64,000 nucleotides of DNA, taken from positions 16,662,669 through 16,726,668 of the forward strand of contig JAQNBH010000015.1 in NCBI GenBank assembly GCA_028752905.1. The letters are read 5' to 3'. Below, piece by piece: positions 11,187-22,639 of this stretch. The notes under the pieces were generated by a model. That model searched no databases. It had not been told where the DNA came from and worked only from the letters and a program-made list of their open reading frames with translations. The DNA comes from Cladorhizidae sp. MBARI D1340-BT2. Its lineage: Eukaryota > Porifera > Demospongiae > Poecilosclerida > Cladorhizidae. Positions within the stretch are counted from its first letter, which is position 1. Each line of letters starts with the position of its first letter. A program made the translations under genes and the position numbers.

Positions 11187-11215
11187 GAAAATGAATTTCA
11201 TCGAAATTCATTTTC
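11187..11215. repeat. Perfect 13-bp inverted repeat with 3-nt loop
   Basis: The arms GAAAATGAATTTC and GAAATTCATTTTC are exact reverse complements around ATC. Weaker complementarity continues outward (agtac... with ...gtact), giving a foldback of roughly 70 bp. This could be a MITE-like hairpin. Confidence 0.7.
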
Positions 11216-11269
11216 CAACTGGGTGCTTCATGTACTAACGTTTTAGCGCCTAATGAAAACGCTCATTGC

Positions 11270-11560
11270 ATAGAGTAGGGCTTTCTCTATCCACTGGTGC
11301 TACTAATTTCAACTCTCTAGCACTTAGCAATCTGGAGATATTTATGTGGCAAAATCAGGCAATCAGGCCTTTGAGGTACCCCCACTTTAGCTCCTGTAAC
11401 TTTGGTATAGTTAGAGCTATTAAAAATATCTTAATATCAAAAGAGAGCACAGAGAGAGACCTATCATTTGAGGTATATATCAAGTCTATACACATGGAGC
11501 TATAAAGTGGTAACCACAAGTTTTTAACACTTGACTACGAAAATGGTTGCGATCCCCCTT
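11270..11560 (+). repeat. Dispersed repeat family A, copy 3
   Basis: It is the closest relative of the 10695-10965 copy. It shares 'actaatttcaactctctagcactta', 'agagcacagagagagacctat' and 'ggtaaccacaagtttttaacac'. Same orientation, about 300 bp downstream. Confidence 0.65.
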
Positions 11561-12227
11561 CTGAGGATTGTGGCTTCTAACATCAAAATCTCCACCAAAA
11601 TCTAATGGATTATCCTTGACTCAAGCTTAAAAAATGCATAAAATTTTGTGAAAAATATCCATCCATAAATGTCTGTGTAATCCTGCTAACGGACAGACAG
11701 CAGACAAACAAACATGGACGCTAGCTAAGTAAATTCCATTGGAGTTGTGGCAATCTGTTTTCTTGGCTTTTGACAGCATTCTGTGAGTTCTATGTTATAT
11801 TTTGTGCTTCTCATTCAATGTAATTGATTAATACACTCAAACTTTATGCATGATTTCTTTATCAGTGGGAGTTGTGATGGGACAAGATCACGTGCACTAC
11901 ATTTAGACTTTCTATTATATGAGAGAACATAGTAGCTGAAGAGTAATTCTTGTATGAGATACCATAAAGTAATTCCTGGAATAGGTATATACCATGCCCC
12001 GATGGTGTCCAAGTATATTTTTCGTGACCCCTACAGTACCACTGAAATGGAAGGGAGTGTGGAAATGATCTGAATCTACAATCCTTCAAGCATAATAATT
12101 AATTCAAGGCCGTAGCCACCGGTCAGGTTGGTCAGGTTTCAACCTGACCACTTTTTGGAACTATCACTTGAACAATTCAAACCTGTGACGACCAGTACCA
12201 TTTGTTAATTTCATTGAAAAACTCACT
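11561..12227. other. No gene recognised; includes a short perfect palindrome
   Basis: The stretch ends with a motif 'caaggccgtagccacc' at about 12105 and a palindrome at 12129-12150, and may include the 5' end of the following ZMYM1/hAT-like element. Confidence 0.4.
12129..12150. repeat. 10-bp perfect inverted repeat
   Basis: TGGTCAGGTT and AACCTGACCA are separated by TC. The left arm is preceded by a further direct copy of GGTCAGGTT. It lies about 100 bp before a transposase-derived gene remnant, so it may be part of its terminal region. Confidence 0.7.
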
Positions 12228-12259
12228 CCCTAGTCTTCCTTAAACACCCCACCATCCTA

Positions 12260-13345
12260 CCCTGGGATTTGAATTTCCCCGGCGAAGCCTTGGGAAGTCG
12301 AAACCTGTATTCTGCTCAGCCCAGAGCCAGTGGTTCAGCGGCTGGCCCTTTCTTCATTATGACGAAGGTCAAGATGTGGTGTTCTGTCACACTTGCATCA
12401 CAGCTATAAAACTAAAGAAAATGAAGTACAGTTGCTGCATTTCTGAGTCATTTGTAAGTATTTTTATGTAGCTAGCTTTGTAGATTAATATCTAGCTAAA
12501 ATTGAAGACATGGCTCATTAAACAGTGTGTAGCTATATTGTGTGTTAATAAATAATTGTGTATGGCTAGCATTTACTTAGTTTTCTTTTGATGTTCAGGT
12601 CACAAGGGGTTACAACAACTGGAAGGATGCAACAGCTGCTTTCAGGAACCATCTCCGATCCAAGGCACACTGTGAGGCATTTGAAGTTATTGTAACATTG
12701 CCAGCGACAACTGAAAATGTTGGGGAGTTACTGAGTAGAGTACACAAAGAGCAGAAGGAGCAAGCAAGGGGCATGCTACAGCTAATTTTGTCCAGTGTCC
12801 ATTTTCTTGCGTGGCAAGGACTGGCTCTGCGAGGTGATAGCAGTGATGCATCAGCAAACTTGATGCAGTTGCTTTGTTTGAGGGCAGAAGACAATTCTCA
12901 AATGCTGAAGTGGCTAGATAGGAGGAGTGCCAATAAGCACACTTCTCCAGAAAATCAGAATGAGATGCTCAAAATCATGGCTCATCATTTGTTACGCAGG
13001 ATCCTTGAAGATATTCACAGCTCCCCGTTCCTTGCTGTGATGGTTGATGAGCGCCACTGACAGGTCAAACAAGGAACAGCTGACTCTAGTTGTGAGATGG
13101 GTTAGTGAAGTTTCTGGGAATGTATTGTTTATCTGCAATTGATGCACAGAGAATTGTTCGAGTAATGATGGATGCCTTTCTACAATTCCAAATTCCATTG
13201 GCAAAGCTTCGTGGCCAGTGCTATGATGGATGTAGCACTATGGCTGCTGGTGTAGCAGTTAGAAAAAGAGCCCCGAGCTGTGTTCACACACTGCTTTGGA
13301 CACGCACTCAACCTTGGTGTTTTCACTACACAAAACCCTGCCCAT
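12260..13345 (+). pseudogene. ZMYM1-like / hAT transposase-derived gene remnant with TTF-type finger
   Basis: Exon 1 (to 12453) encodes FEFPRRSLGKSKPVF, QWFSGWPFLHYDEGQD and VVFCHTCITAIKLKK, the TTF-type zinc finger typical of ZMYM1/DUF4371 proteins. A 145-nt GT-AG intron (12454-12598, phase 0) joins ESF to VTRGYNNWKDATAAF, followed by FLAWQGLALRGDSSD, NEMLKIMAHHLLR and FLAVMVDE, the first catalytic-Asp region of hAT enzymes. At about 13050 the frame breaks and continues as TDRSNKEQLTLVVRWVSE. Another break at about 13105 leads to FLGMYCLSAIDAQRIV, then AKLRGQCYDGCSTMA. The homology fades after a VFTH-like region at about 13340. Two frameshifts and the missing C-terminus, including the dimerisation domain, make it non-functional. 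Confidence 0.8.
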
Positions 13346-14339
13346 AAACTTCGACAATCACACCCCACTAAAACCGATCTCAGTTGATCGCCCAATTGAT
13401 TATTAATGGTGTGATTTTTCATGTTTTTGTTTTTGTTTTATTGTGCCTAGGACTAAAGCCAGGACAAGACCAGGAAGAGTGACATGCTCATGCACATCTT
13501 TGTGCCATTCCTAGTCCTAGCCCTGGACCTGGCTCTAGCCCTGGACCTGGCTCTAGCCCTCGCCCTAGTCCTGGTTCTAGCCCTCGCCCTAGCCACAACA
13601 AAAGCCAAAAAAATACATGGGAAAGTACGAAATCTAATCAAAATCAAGCAAACTAATCTGAGACCATCATACAGGAGTAATCTGAGACAGTCATGCATCA
13701 CAATGGTGTCACACATGCACTTATCCTTCATTTATTTCCCATTACTCTTTCCCTTTCATTTCAGATTACAATTCTCTGTACTCGTTTCTCATGGATAATT
13801 AATTTTGTTAAATATTTTTGTGCTCATTGCATGTATATTGTGTGTGTCTATGTCTCATAATCTAGAGTGATGATTAACTAATTCCAAGTTGGAATATTCT
13901 GAAGCTAAAGCACAATTCCTCCAGTCTCCTCTCCAGAATCAGATATTAGTGGGACAGATTAGGTCATAATATGGAATATATTATGACTAAGAATGAATTT
14001 TCTCCAGTGTGTCTATAAGCCATGAAGTTTATTTTCAGACATGGATGCATTTCAGATTTGACCTCTGGGAATAGAGAAAGGGTGAAAAAATTTCAGCATG
14101 TCAAATTTCACTTTTTGCAGGCATAACAGTAGTATATATCAAATTTTTATTACACACAGATTGCTGTAAACTCTGTTTTTAGAAACTAGAACAAGAAAGA
14201 ATAGAGAAAAATACAAATATATCAACAAAAAGTGTTCTTTGTCGAGGTTGATTTAGCATGTGTCAAGTTGTCTGATCACATCAGCATCTATTAACGTTAC
14301 CAGTTCAGTATTGTCATGTAGTCCTTTCAAAGTCTAGCA
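13346..14339. other. No gene recognised; contains a degenerate CCTAGC/CTGGAC array
   Basis: The array at about 13503-13602 is the only structured element. The rest is AT-rich non-coding sequence. Confidence 0.4.
13503..13602 (+). repeat. Degenerate CCCTAG/CCTGGACCTGG array
   Basis: Six-base units (ctagcc, ctggac, ctcgcc) repeat for about 100 bp, giving spurious (LA)n and (RA)n frames on the two strands. The same hexamer family occurs at 10406-10455. Confidence 0.75.
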
Positions 14340-16080
14340 AGTGCAGTGAACTAAAGGTCATGAAGTATTTTTCCAGATGTTGGCCTGAAGGGTTACCCAC
14401 TTGATGTGTTGGTCAGTGCAGCTTTCATGGGTGGAATATTCTCCAGGTTTATCGATTTCTGAGTGAAGAACTGTTTTCTTGCTTCTGTCACCTCAGTAGT
14501 TTTGCTGGTTCTCCCCACCAGTGACATGGATAGCTCACTCACATCACCTGGTATCCACATGAGTTTGTTGAAGGCCTAGGTTACTTCAGGGAAAGCCTTC
14601 TAAGTCATCCATGCAGTTTTATTTACTCTTCTGGCAAATACCGAGACTGTATCACATCATGTGAGTGCATTAAACAATGCAAGAGTGGCACAGGTACATA
14701 ATCCAGCTTCTCTGCCAATTCGGACACTAATGTATCTGAAGCTGATGCCTGTACCAAGCGATCCACAATTCTTCTGACTCAATCGTTCCAACATGGCCAT
14801 GGCCAGTGCAACAACATTGATGTCTACATAATTAGCAACTCTTCTGAACAGTATCTGATACATGCAAAGCAAGCATGTTTACTTCCATAAAAGAACATGG
14901 GTGAGGTTCGTCAAGTCAGGTTGGTTGGGACAGCAAAGTACCACTGGCCCATGACTTGGATAGACCGCTTTTCTATTATTTACTGGTATGCAAGTTACAT
15001 GCTGCGAGAGGAATCTGAACAGCTCTGTTTTGTTCTCGTCAACATGCAGGAAGTCCTTCCACTGCTTTTTGGCATCGTAGTAGTTAGGGAAACATCTACC
15101 TCCTGATACCTTTCCTTCTCTTCTGTGGATTGTGCTTTTTAGACCGTCTGGGATGTAGACATCCCAGATAATATCATTTTCTCATGCTGTGATTTTGCAT
15201 ATGGCACAAAGACATTGTCTGCATAGTCCTGAAGGTCTTTGCTCTACTAGGATACAGCATGTGGGCTCCATCAAGAAACATAGCATCAACCACAGGAGCA
15301 GGTTGTGAGTCAGTGTTGTCAGTCAGTCTGGTGTATGCCTGTGTCAAAGGAATGATCGACTTGATGGATTGAGTTGACCTGTTGATGACAAGCATACCAC
15401 AGTCAGAGCCGGCCCATTCATGAGTAGGATACTGCATTAAAGGGATACCAGTGCTATGAAATGAGTCCTATGCTGTTCCAGAACTTGGATTGTGAACAAT
15501 ATTGTCCACAGGTGTTGTTGTTAAGAGACAATTGCGCATTTTTGGTGGGCACAGATCTTCTATCTAGGAGGCAATCATACGGCACACACATCTCCAAACC
15601 TAAAAGTGTGTCAATTAACCCTCTCTTGTTTGTGAGGACTTTCAGTGCATGTGGAATGGAAGTGGAGTTTCATGGTTACAGCTGTGACACACTTTGCCTG
15701 ATGACTTTGCTGCCCATAGATGTTTGACACTGTTTAAGACCAGTAGATGTGAGAACATTAGAGCAGTGATTATAGTAGCTGTTACCACAAGCTCAATCTG
15801 GTGCTTGATGTTCGCCTGATCTAAGATCATGTTCACTACAGCTAAAAGAGATAGTGACAAAAACCCTTTCTGACAATCAGGATGGAATGAGCCATCATCA
15901 AAGTTGAACTGGGTGTAAATTTGGCAAGCAGCTCAATACATCTATTTCCAAGGCAGCCTCTCTAACATCTGTGAACAACTGTTTTGTTGATGCGTCGTGG
16001 AACAACTTGGAACCAGCTAGCTTGTTGCAGAAGAAGCACACCACAGGTTCTTTATTCCTGACATTGCTGTGAGCAGCCAT
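14340..16080 (-). pseudogene. Second, C-terminal-rich copy of the uncharacterised cnidarian-type protein family
   Basis: Read on the minus strand, the order follows the family as I know it. N-terminal CFFCNKLAGSKLFHDASTK (about 16040) is followed by HETPLPFH (about 15660), then PVVDAMFLDGAHMLYPSRAK (about 15290), IWDVYIPDGLKSTIHRREGK (about 15150), WKDFLHVDENKTELFRFLS (about 15060), ALHVSDTVQKS (about 14860) and VDINVVALAMAMLERL (about 14810). GTGISFRYISV (about 14740), CATLALFNALT.CDTVS (about 14670) and TEVTEARKQFF (about 14500) complete it. Conserved acidic patterns of the family, EADTR and VDTDVV, read here as EVNML and VDINVV, so the presumed catalytic residues are replaced. There are many stops and frame changes. 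The acidic EADT...DTDVV arrangement recalls XPG-I/PIN-like nucleases, which is my inference only. Confidence 0.65.
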
Positions 16081-18259
16081 GTGTGAACCTTGGATACATC
16101 AGATGCTACAGCTCTTCAGCTGACTATTGCCATTGCTGCAGCTTTCTTGGATTGTACTCTTATGACATGTTTTGTGCCACTGGGTCACTAGTGTGGGGTC
16201 CAGCTAAACTGGGATTTGTCCAAGTTCTTGAAAGAGAAGGAGATCCTTGGCTAGTGACACATATCAATGACCTACTGGTGACTTGGCAAGGCATTGCAGA
16301 GCATATCCTGTTTCTACTTGGCAGAGAGCACAGAGTTCTGAGTGAGTGGTGCAACATGGCTTGGGATAGATATAGAAGGCTGGGCAGGATCAATCAGAAT
16401 ATGGCATTTTGACATGGTGACAAAGAAAGAAGCAGACTCCAGGAGCAGAAAAGAAGGTTACCAGGCACTGTCCAAGTGTCTAAGTCTATAGGGTTTTCAC
16501 CACTACTACAGTCCTGAAGAGTGCAGACCACAGTATCAGGAGTTAGCTAAGGAAGTTTTATCAGAACTTTGGTGTTGAGAGGTGATCACCAATTTCTGCA
16601 TGTGTGGTATGTTCATGTATGTCACAGGAAAGAATTATCCTGTGATGTACAATAACATACCTTTTTAACACTGCCAAACACTTTCTATTCATTATAATTA
16701 TGACTTAATACTACCTATTGTAGGAAATTATTCTCCTTTTAAACTGAAAGAAGCTCATTTTGATTAATTTGGACTTTTTGGGGTGTTTCATAGAAAAATA
16801 TCTCCAAAAATGTGATGATGATGATGTCAATGACCGGTCAAGGTCACTAGATGTCAGACACTAATTATCTTCACATCTGAAATATATCGTTGGTGTATTA
16901 TATGTGCTGAAATAAACCCTTGGTGTATTGACTTTCATGCTTTAGTCAAAAATGCACAATTGGCTTGCCTCTCTAACCCACTATTAATCGAACTTGAAGT
17001 GATAAGGGACCATCCTTCAGAGTTGCTTCCCCATGCCATTTAGGTGGACTGAGGTCTGGTTTGATTGAAATGGGGGGGGGGGGGTCAGTTGATTTATTTT
17101 GTAAAGGAGACATGTAACTTCAGAGGTACAGTTAAATTGTACTAAGATGGGGCAGATATCAGTAGACTCTTCATGGACCTTACCTTGATGGTGAACTCTG
17201 ATCGTACTAGATTCGTTAGATAGATCAATATCAGAAATAACAGGTGAAATACTATTAAGGTATGTTGCTTTGCTGCCTTGAGAATCTTAATGAACCACTT
17301 GGTACCTCATCCAATATGAATATGACAATGTTAAACCTCATTTCATTGGAGTGCTCTGAACAATCTGTTGAAGGAGAGAGAAAGAAGATTGCCTTTCATA
17401 GAGCTCTGGACAAACAGTGAAAGGAGATGAGGAAGGTCTCCCCTCGGATGAGTACCCTAGACTAACAGTCATAGGAGGAGATAAGATAAAAGAGGGAGGG
17501 TTCACTGTCGAGAGTTGGCAGTATTCCAGAATGTGATTTGGTGGAGCGACTAACTAATGAAGTAAAGCTATAGATAATTGTTTGCCAGGATTTGACAAGG
17601 CTTCAAATTTGCTATATAGAGAGATCAAGAAGCAATCACTTCACAGATGAGAACTCAATGTCTAATTTGTTATCTACATTAAGAAGGCATTTGTGGATTT
17701 GCAAAAACACTTTGAAAACATTCTTAGACAGCTCACCGCAACAACAATGGATCCATATTGCACAACTTCCATCATATTGAACACCATCATCACTGTGTTG
17801 TTTTCCTACTAAATCCTAGGGCTAGGGCTAGGGCTAGGGCTAGGGTTCATTTCATCATCACAGATGGGGCAAAAGAATACATCCTTGTGATTCTTTCAAG
17901 TGGCCTTTTTATTCATTACCATTTCATGGCTTGGGTTTGCTTCTACATCAACAGCGTGGATAAATTAAAGGACTGAAAAAAATGAGCAAATGCCTGGCCA
18001 GTGAGAGAAGCTTTGGCGATGACTTCTAGCTTGATGATGGCTATTAGAGAATAGAGAAGAGAAGAAGCATGCATGAAGATATTATAGCAATGTGCCGGAT
18101 CACAAGGGCTAGACAGGCAAACAAGAGCTGATGTCATACTGGAGGAAGCAGGCTGGAGGTCTGGTCTGAAAAGAGCTGGTTAGATAGACATAGCGGACTG
18201 AAAATAAAAATATCAGATATAGATGCGCCGGTATAAAAGGACCTCAAGTTAGTGTGTAG
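16081..18259. other. No gene recognised; contains a CTAGGG array and a poly-G run
   Basis: The plus-strand frame at 16083-16412 (109 codons) has no recognised domain and lies just upstream of the minus-strand family copy. A G-run of about 15 is at about 17070. CTAGGG units are at about 17815-17846. Confidence 0.4.
17815..17846 (+). repeat. GGGCTA hexamer array
   Basis: Five tandem GGGCTA units end in GGGTTC. This is the reverse complement of the CCCTAG array at 10406-10455. Confidence 0.8.
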
Positions 18260-18399
18260 CTAGAGTAAGCTGTAGCCCTAATCAAGTAAATTTTCACTTG
18301 TGGACTTCTTTCTTTCGACCAAACTTAGATCAATGCAACAACTATAGCTACAGCTGTAGTTTGAAGTTATAGGAAACATTCTCATGGTTTTCGGTTCTC

Positions 18400-19190
18400 T
18401 GAGTGCTCTTTGGAGTTTCTCAAGGGCTCTTTTGAACATTTTATATCAAGGAAAGGTGATAGATGTATAGAAACTTTTAAGTTGCTTATTTGGGATGTGC
18501 TTTTCAGATGTTTGTGCTCATGCAAGTTGTAATCTTTGGATGTATAATCAATGCATAAAACCAAATTGCATTGTATAAGTTTTAATATTGATAAACAACT
18601 GTAAGGGTGTAGGGGTCTTTATTTTTATTTTTTATATCAAAAGCAGTTCCAATATGTTTGCGATTTACTATGATTGCTCTTACTGCTTCCAAGATTTTAG
18701 ATTATAGAGATTTTATGACATTGCTATGTGCCCATGTTTAATGGTGAGCTCAAGTTTACTGGATGATGTTGGCAGTTACATTGACAACATGCTCAAGAGC
18801 TTTGTGTGGGAATAGGCAAGTGTGTTTGTTAGACAGTTTTTAATACTTCCTATTGGCATTCCTATTCTAATTTTCCTTTTTTTGTTGAAATCCCCTATCC
18901 CCCCAGAGATGCAACCTATAACATTGATATTAGATTCAGTGTGTGTGTGGGGGGAGAGGGGGGGGAAGTTATACCATGATTGCTCCTACTGAGAAAACCA
19001 TGAAACAAAAAGCATAAGTTGTGGAAAAATTGACATGAGAGATTATTCATGAGATAACTCTTGATGAACAAGCAAGGAAAAAACCCTGATATGGCTGGAA
19101 AGTTTGGGCACAAGCCATACCTTTAGAAACAATTATCAGGCCTATATGTACTAGAACTAAAAACTCATTAAAGGAGTGATATTATTACCA
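18400..19190. repeat. Segmental duplication D1, copy 1
   Basis: Blocks in order match 20420-21390: 'agaaacttttaagttgctta', 'cagatgtttgtgctca', 'ggtctttatttt', 'attgacatgagagattattc', 'cctgatatggctgga' and 'ggcctatatgtactaga'. The match spans about 0.8 kb with indels, all in the same order and orientation. No ORF is conserved between the copies. Confidence 0.75.
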
Positions 19191-20419
19191 ATGATCTACT
19201 TCTCCACTCTGCCCTCTGAAAACAAGGTTTAGTGAAACATATGACCAACATATTCCCCTTCTCCACCACCACACATCACCGACCATTCTACATCTCTTCT
19301 TGTTGACCAATAAACCAGCCAAAACAACAATTGCCACTTTCCTGCCCTGTACCAACCTTACAATCCACTCTACCCGTGTCCCATTCTTAGCCAATTTGTG
19401 ATACTTGAATTCCTCTTCTATTTACTTGTTCCTCCCAGTCCTTCTCAATCATATTCTACCCACCTAGCATCAGGCCAGATATCTCATACTTTCTTACCCA
19501 AACCTCATACCCTTACCACCACCCTCTTCCGCCATTCATTTTCTACTTGTTTACCACCATATTCACTAACCAGCTCTCTTCCAATCTCTTACCAAAACAA
19601 CAACTTCATCTCTTCCCCCTTCTCCTCCACCAGTTCACTCAGCAATGCCACTCCCGCTAGTGAACACCTTTCTCCCACTCATGGTTTAATTGTAATTTCA
19701 AAGAACACGAGATTGCATGAATGGTAACAATTCTTCGGTTAATTAAGACTAAGAAAGAAGACTAAGATTTAAGATACATCTCAGTTTACATTAGTACTCT
19801 TTGATGGTCTCAGATTATTATTAGCCGATATTATGCACATGTGTACCCTGTCAAAATTTGATACCCACCACACCGGGCTAACAGATAGACCACTGCGCAT
19901 GTTCTAACTCCAGTCAACTGACTGGACTGGGATCAGGTGTCAACTCGCATTACTCCATCGTGAAGGAAGCTGTGGGATGAAGAAGGCCATATGGTGTCCA
20001 AGATACCTGATCGATAGCATCATTTTTATGAGCAATCACTAGACAAGTTTTCTGAAATGACTTCGCTTACCGCATCCATGTTTAACTTCATCAAAGGAAT
20101 TTCTCCAGAAAATTACATTGCTGAAATCATCTCTGATGTTACAATGCCTACTAAACCTGCTCATGGATACTTGTGATGAAACTTTTGATACAACAGTATC
20201 CCTCAAGCATCACTAAACACAGCATGTGTGTGTGTATGTGTGTGTGTGTGTTTGCATGTGTGTTTGCTGATCTGCTAGCTAGGGTGCACTTTGTCCCTGG
20301 ACTGCCTGATTCTAGAGGAGTGTTGTACAATATAATGCCAGCTTGGCTGCACTTTGTATAGAGCACTTGATCCTAGAGGAGTAACAAGAGAGTCGGTACC
20401 ATTGTCTATAACTATATCA
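19191..20419. other. No gene recognised; includes a TG microsatellite
   Basis: The plus frame at 19398-19727 is Ser/Thr/Pro/Leu-rich and reflects a pyrimidine-rich strand. The (TG)n stretch is at about 20222-20268. Confidence 0.4.
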
Positions 20420-21390
20420 AATGTCTATTAGCTGTGTAGAAACTTTTAAGTTGCTTACCTGGGGGGTGATTCTCAGATGTTTGTGCTCACCTAAGTTGTA
20501 GATCTTGGGGATGGATAATGAAGGCATAAAATTGAATTGCGTTGTAAAATTTAAACAACTTTAGTGTATAGTGGTCTTTATTTTATAACATATAATAGCC
20601 TCAATGTATTGGGGGGTTACCATGATTGTTCCTATCATTTCCAAGAGTTGAAATTAAATGTCTGCAGAGATTTTATAACCAGTGTGCAAATGGTGAGCTG
20701 ATGAGAGATAGGTGTTCACAGACCCCACCACGCCCTCCCCACCCTCCCCCCCACCCACACACCAATCTGATCCTCCCCCCATGCATGGAAGCCCCTCCAT
20801 TAAATTCGTGGACAGTCAAATCAGAGCTAGTCAAGAGGGTGATGAAACCGTATCATAACTCAGAATTTTTTGAAACTGAATTCGATAGTGCCGGATTTTA
20901 AAGCAATGCTCAAGTGCTTAATTTTGATTCTCTTCCTTCCTCTATGCCTAGCAGAGTTTCTTTGCTGTTGCCATCAATGCTAGTGAGGATGCCATTCCTC
21001 TGTTTATGTGAACTAGAAGTTGCCATGAAAAGTCACCGTAGAAATCTCCATTACATAATCATTGATTGGCTGTATTGTGAGAAGATGAGCTATGCTCCGA
21101 CTCTTGATTGCTGCATGCCTATTTAAATCTATAACTGTCCTCTCTATGCACTCGAGAGAAATGACCGAGAAAACCCAAAGAAACCTTTTCCCTTTTGAGA
21201 TGAAAAGCCTAAGTAGTGAAAAAAATTTGACATGAGGGATTATTCAAGTGATAACCTCTTGATGGTTAAGCCAGGAACTTCCCCCCCCCCCCCCCCTGAT
21301 ATGGCTGGAATTATTGTAGTAGGCCTATACGTTCTAGAGTTATAAACTCAATAAGTACGATTAAAAGTGTAATGATATTTAGCGAGTAAA
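20420..21390. repeat. Segmental duplication D1, copy 2
   Basis: Homologous to 18400-19190. It differs by insertions, including a C-rich patch at about 20720-20790 and a C-run of about 17 at about 21280, both next to blocks shared with copy 1. Confidence 0.75.
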
Positions 21391-21589
21391 GCGAGCCCTC
21401 ACAAGGGACTTGGACAGAAAACTGGATACTCTCACGCATGGCATATGTATATCTATCTATGTATGTTTCTATGTTCATAGTGTAAAATAGGAACCGGATA
21501 CCTGTCTTAAATAATGCGGACTTCTAGAAATGAATGCAAGGCATTGTGTGGCGAGAGAAGGTGCAATAAAAATATCAATAGAAATTTAG

Positions 21590-22260
21590 ATCACATTGCT
21601 CTAAGAATTGTACTCCGAGCATAGATCTAATACTATGCACTGATCTGTAAATTAATTATTGATGTGACCAGATTGGATTATACTATGGTGCAGAGCATAT
21701 TCCTCACAGTTTTCAAGGAGTATTAGCTCAATATTGACTGTAACAATCATTTCCATTTTAGCAAATGTGTCCATAGCTAGAGTGTCTTAATTAATAGAAT
21801 GGCTGAGTCAGAATGAATGAGCTTAAGGAAACTTTACCAACGTTGATGCTGTGCACTTCTCCCACGATTGTTATATACTACTCACTCTTATTTTCAAAAT
21901 CTCAGTTCTCCTTGTTCTGCTGTTTCAGAAGCACGCTTTGACTTTTCTCTCTCTCTCTTCTTTTCTGACGTCTATTTTCTTTATCCATTCTGACGAATCG
22001 AACAGCTAGCTGGATTTGAAATCTGCACCTGTGCATGTAGCTATGGTTTTAGTATGCACATGTGTGCAAGAATCCGCTCATATACACATGACAACTATTT
22101 TCAAATTAATCACACCTCCATAGCTAGACAACGGTAAAACTGTTGGCTTCAGGGAGTCAGAATTGTTCACTAGACTTCCTTCTTTGGTCCTAACCCAGAC
22201 CAGTGCAGCCGCTAATAAAGCTTTGGTTTGTAGCTATAGTTTTCTTGCAGCACTAGAGTC
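21590..22260. repeat. Segmental duplication D2, copy 1
   Basis: Blocks in order match 23380-24080: 'actgatctgtaaatta', 'tcagttctccttgt', 'ctgctgtttcagaagcac', 'atgacaactattt', 'aattaatcacacct', 'ccttctttggtccta' and 'ggtttgtagctatag'. The last two are also recognisable at about 18290-18360, so a third partial copy may exist. Confidence 0.8.
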
Positions 22261-22639
22261 AAGAGCTGTATTGAAAACTACAGCAAAGTAAGCTAACCTA
22301 AGCTGTGGGTGTTTAGTAGTTTAGGTGATTCTATCATGCCTATGCCGCAGCTATAGCTTTCTCTCATAGCTATCTCAAATGCTCCCTGGTACGTAGGGTG
22401 TCACACATTAATGTCTGTTTCAAGCTTCTAGATCTTAAAGACAGTTTTCAGGGTTTAGTTAATGGCATACTTTTATGGCACTCCTTCCCTTATAGACACA
22501 TAGACAGACAGAGGGTATAAGCTTTACCTGAAGTTTCTCCATGTTCCAAGCACTAGTTAGATTTGCAATAAAAATAGACCAGTTATGATTGATTTTGAAC
22601 ACGAATAATTTTCAATGTCTATATAGCCAGCTAGATTAT

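Noticed and set aside
13453..13798. Leu/Ala-rich and Arg/Ala-rich ORFs on opposite strands
   Set aside because: Generated by the CTAGCC/CTGGAC hexamer array. No unique protein sequence.
16083..16412. 109-codon plus-strand ORF with ordinary composition
   Set aside because: No domain recognised and no splice or start context. It is kept only as a note, since it lies next to the minus-strand family copy and may be its antisense flank.
19398..19727. 109-codon Ser/Pro/Thr-rich ORF
   Set aside because: Pyrimidine-rich strand composition with no repeats, signal or domain; probably chance.
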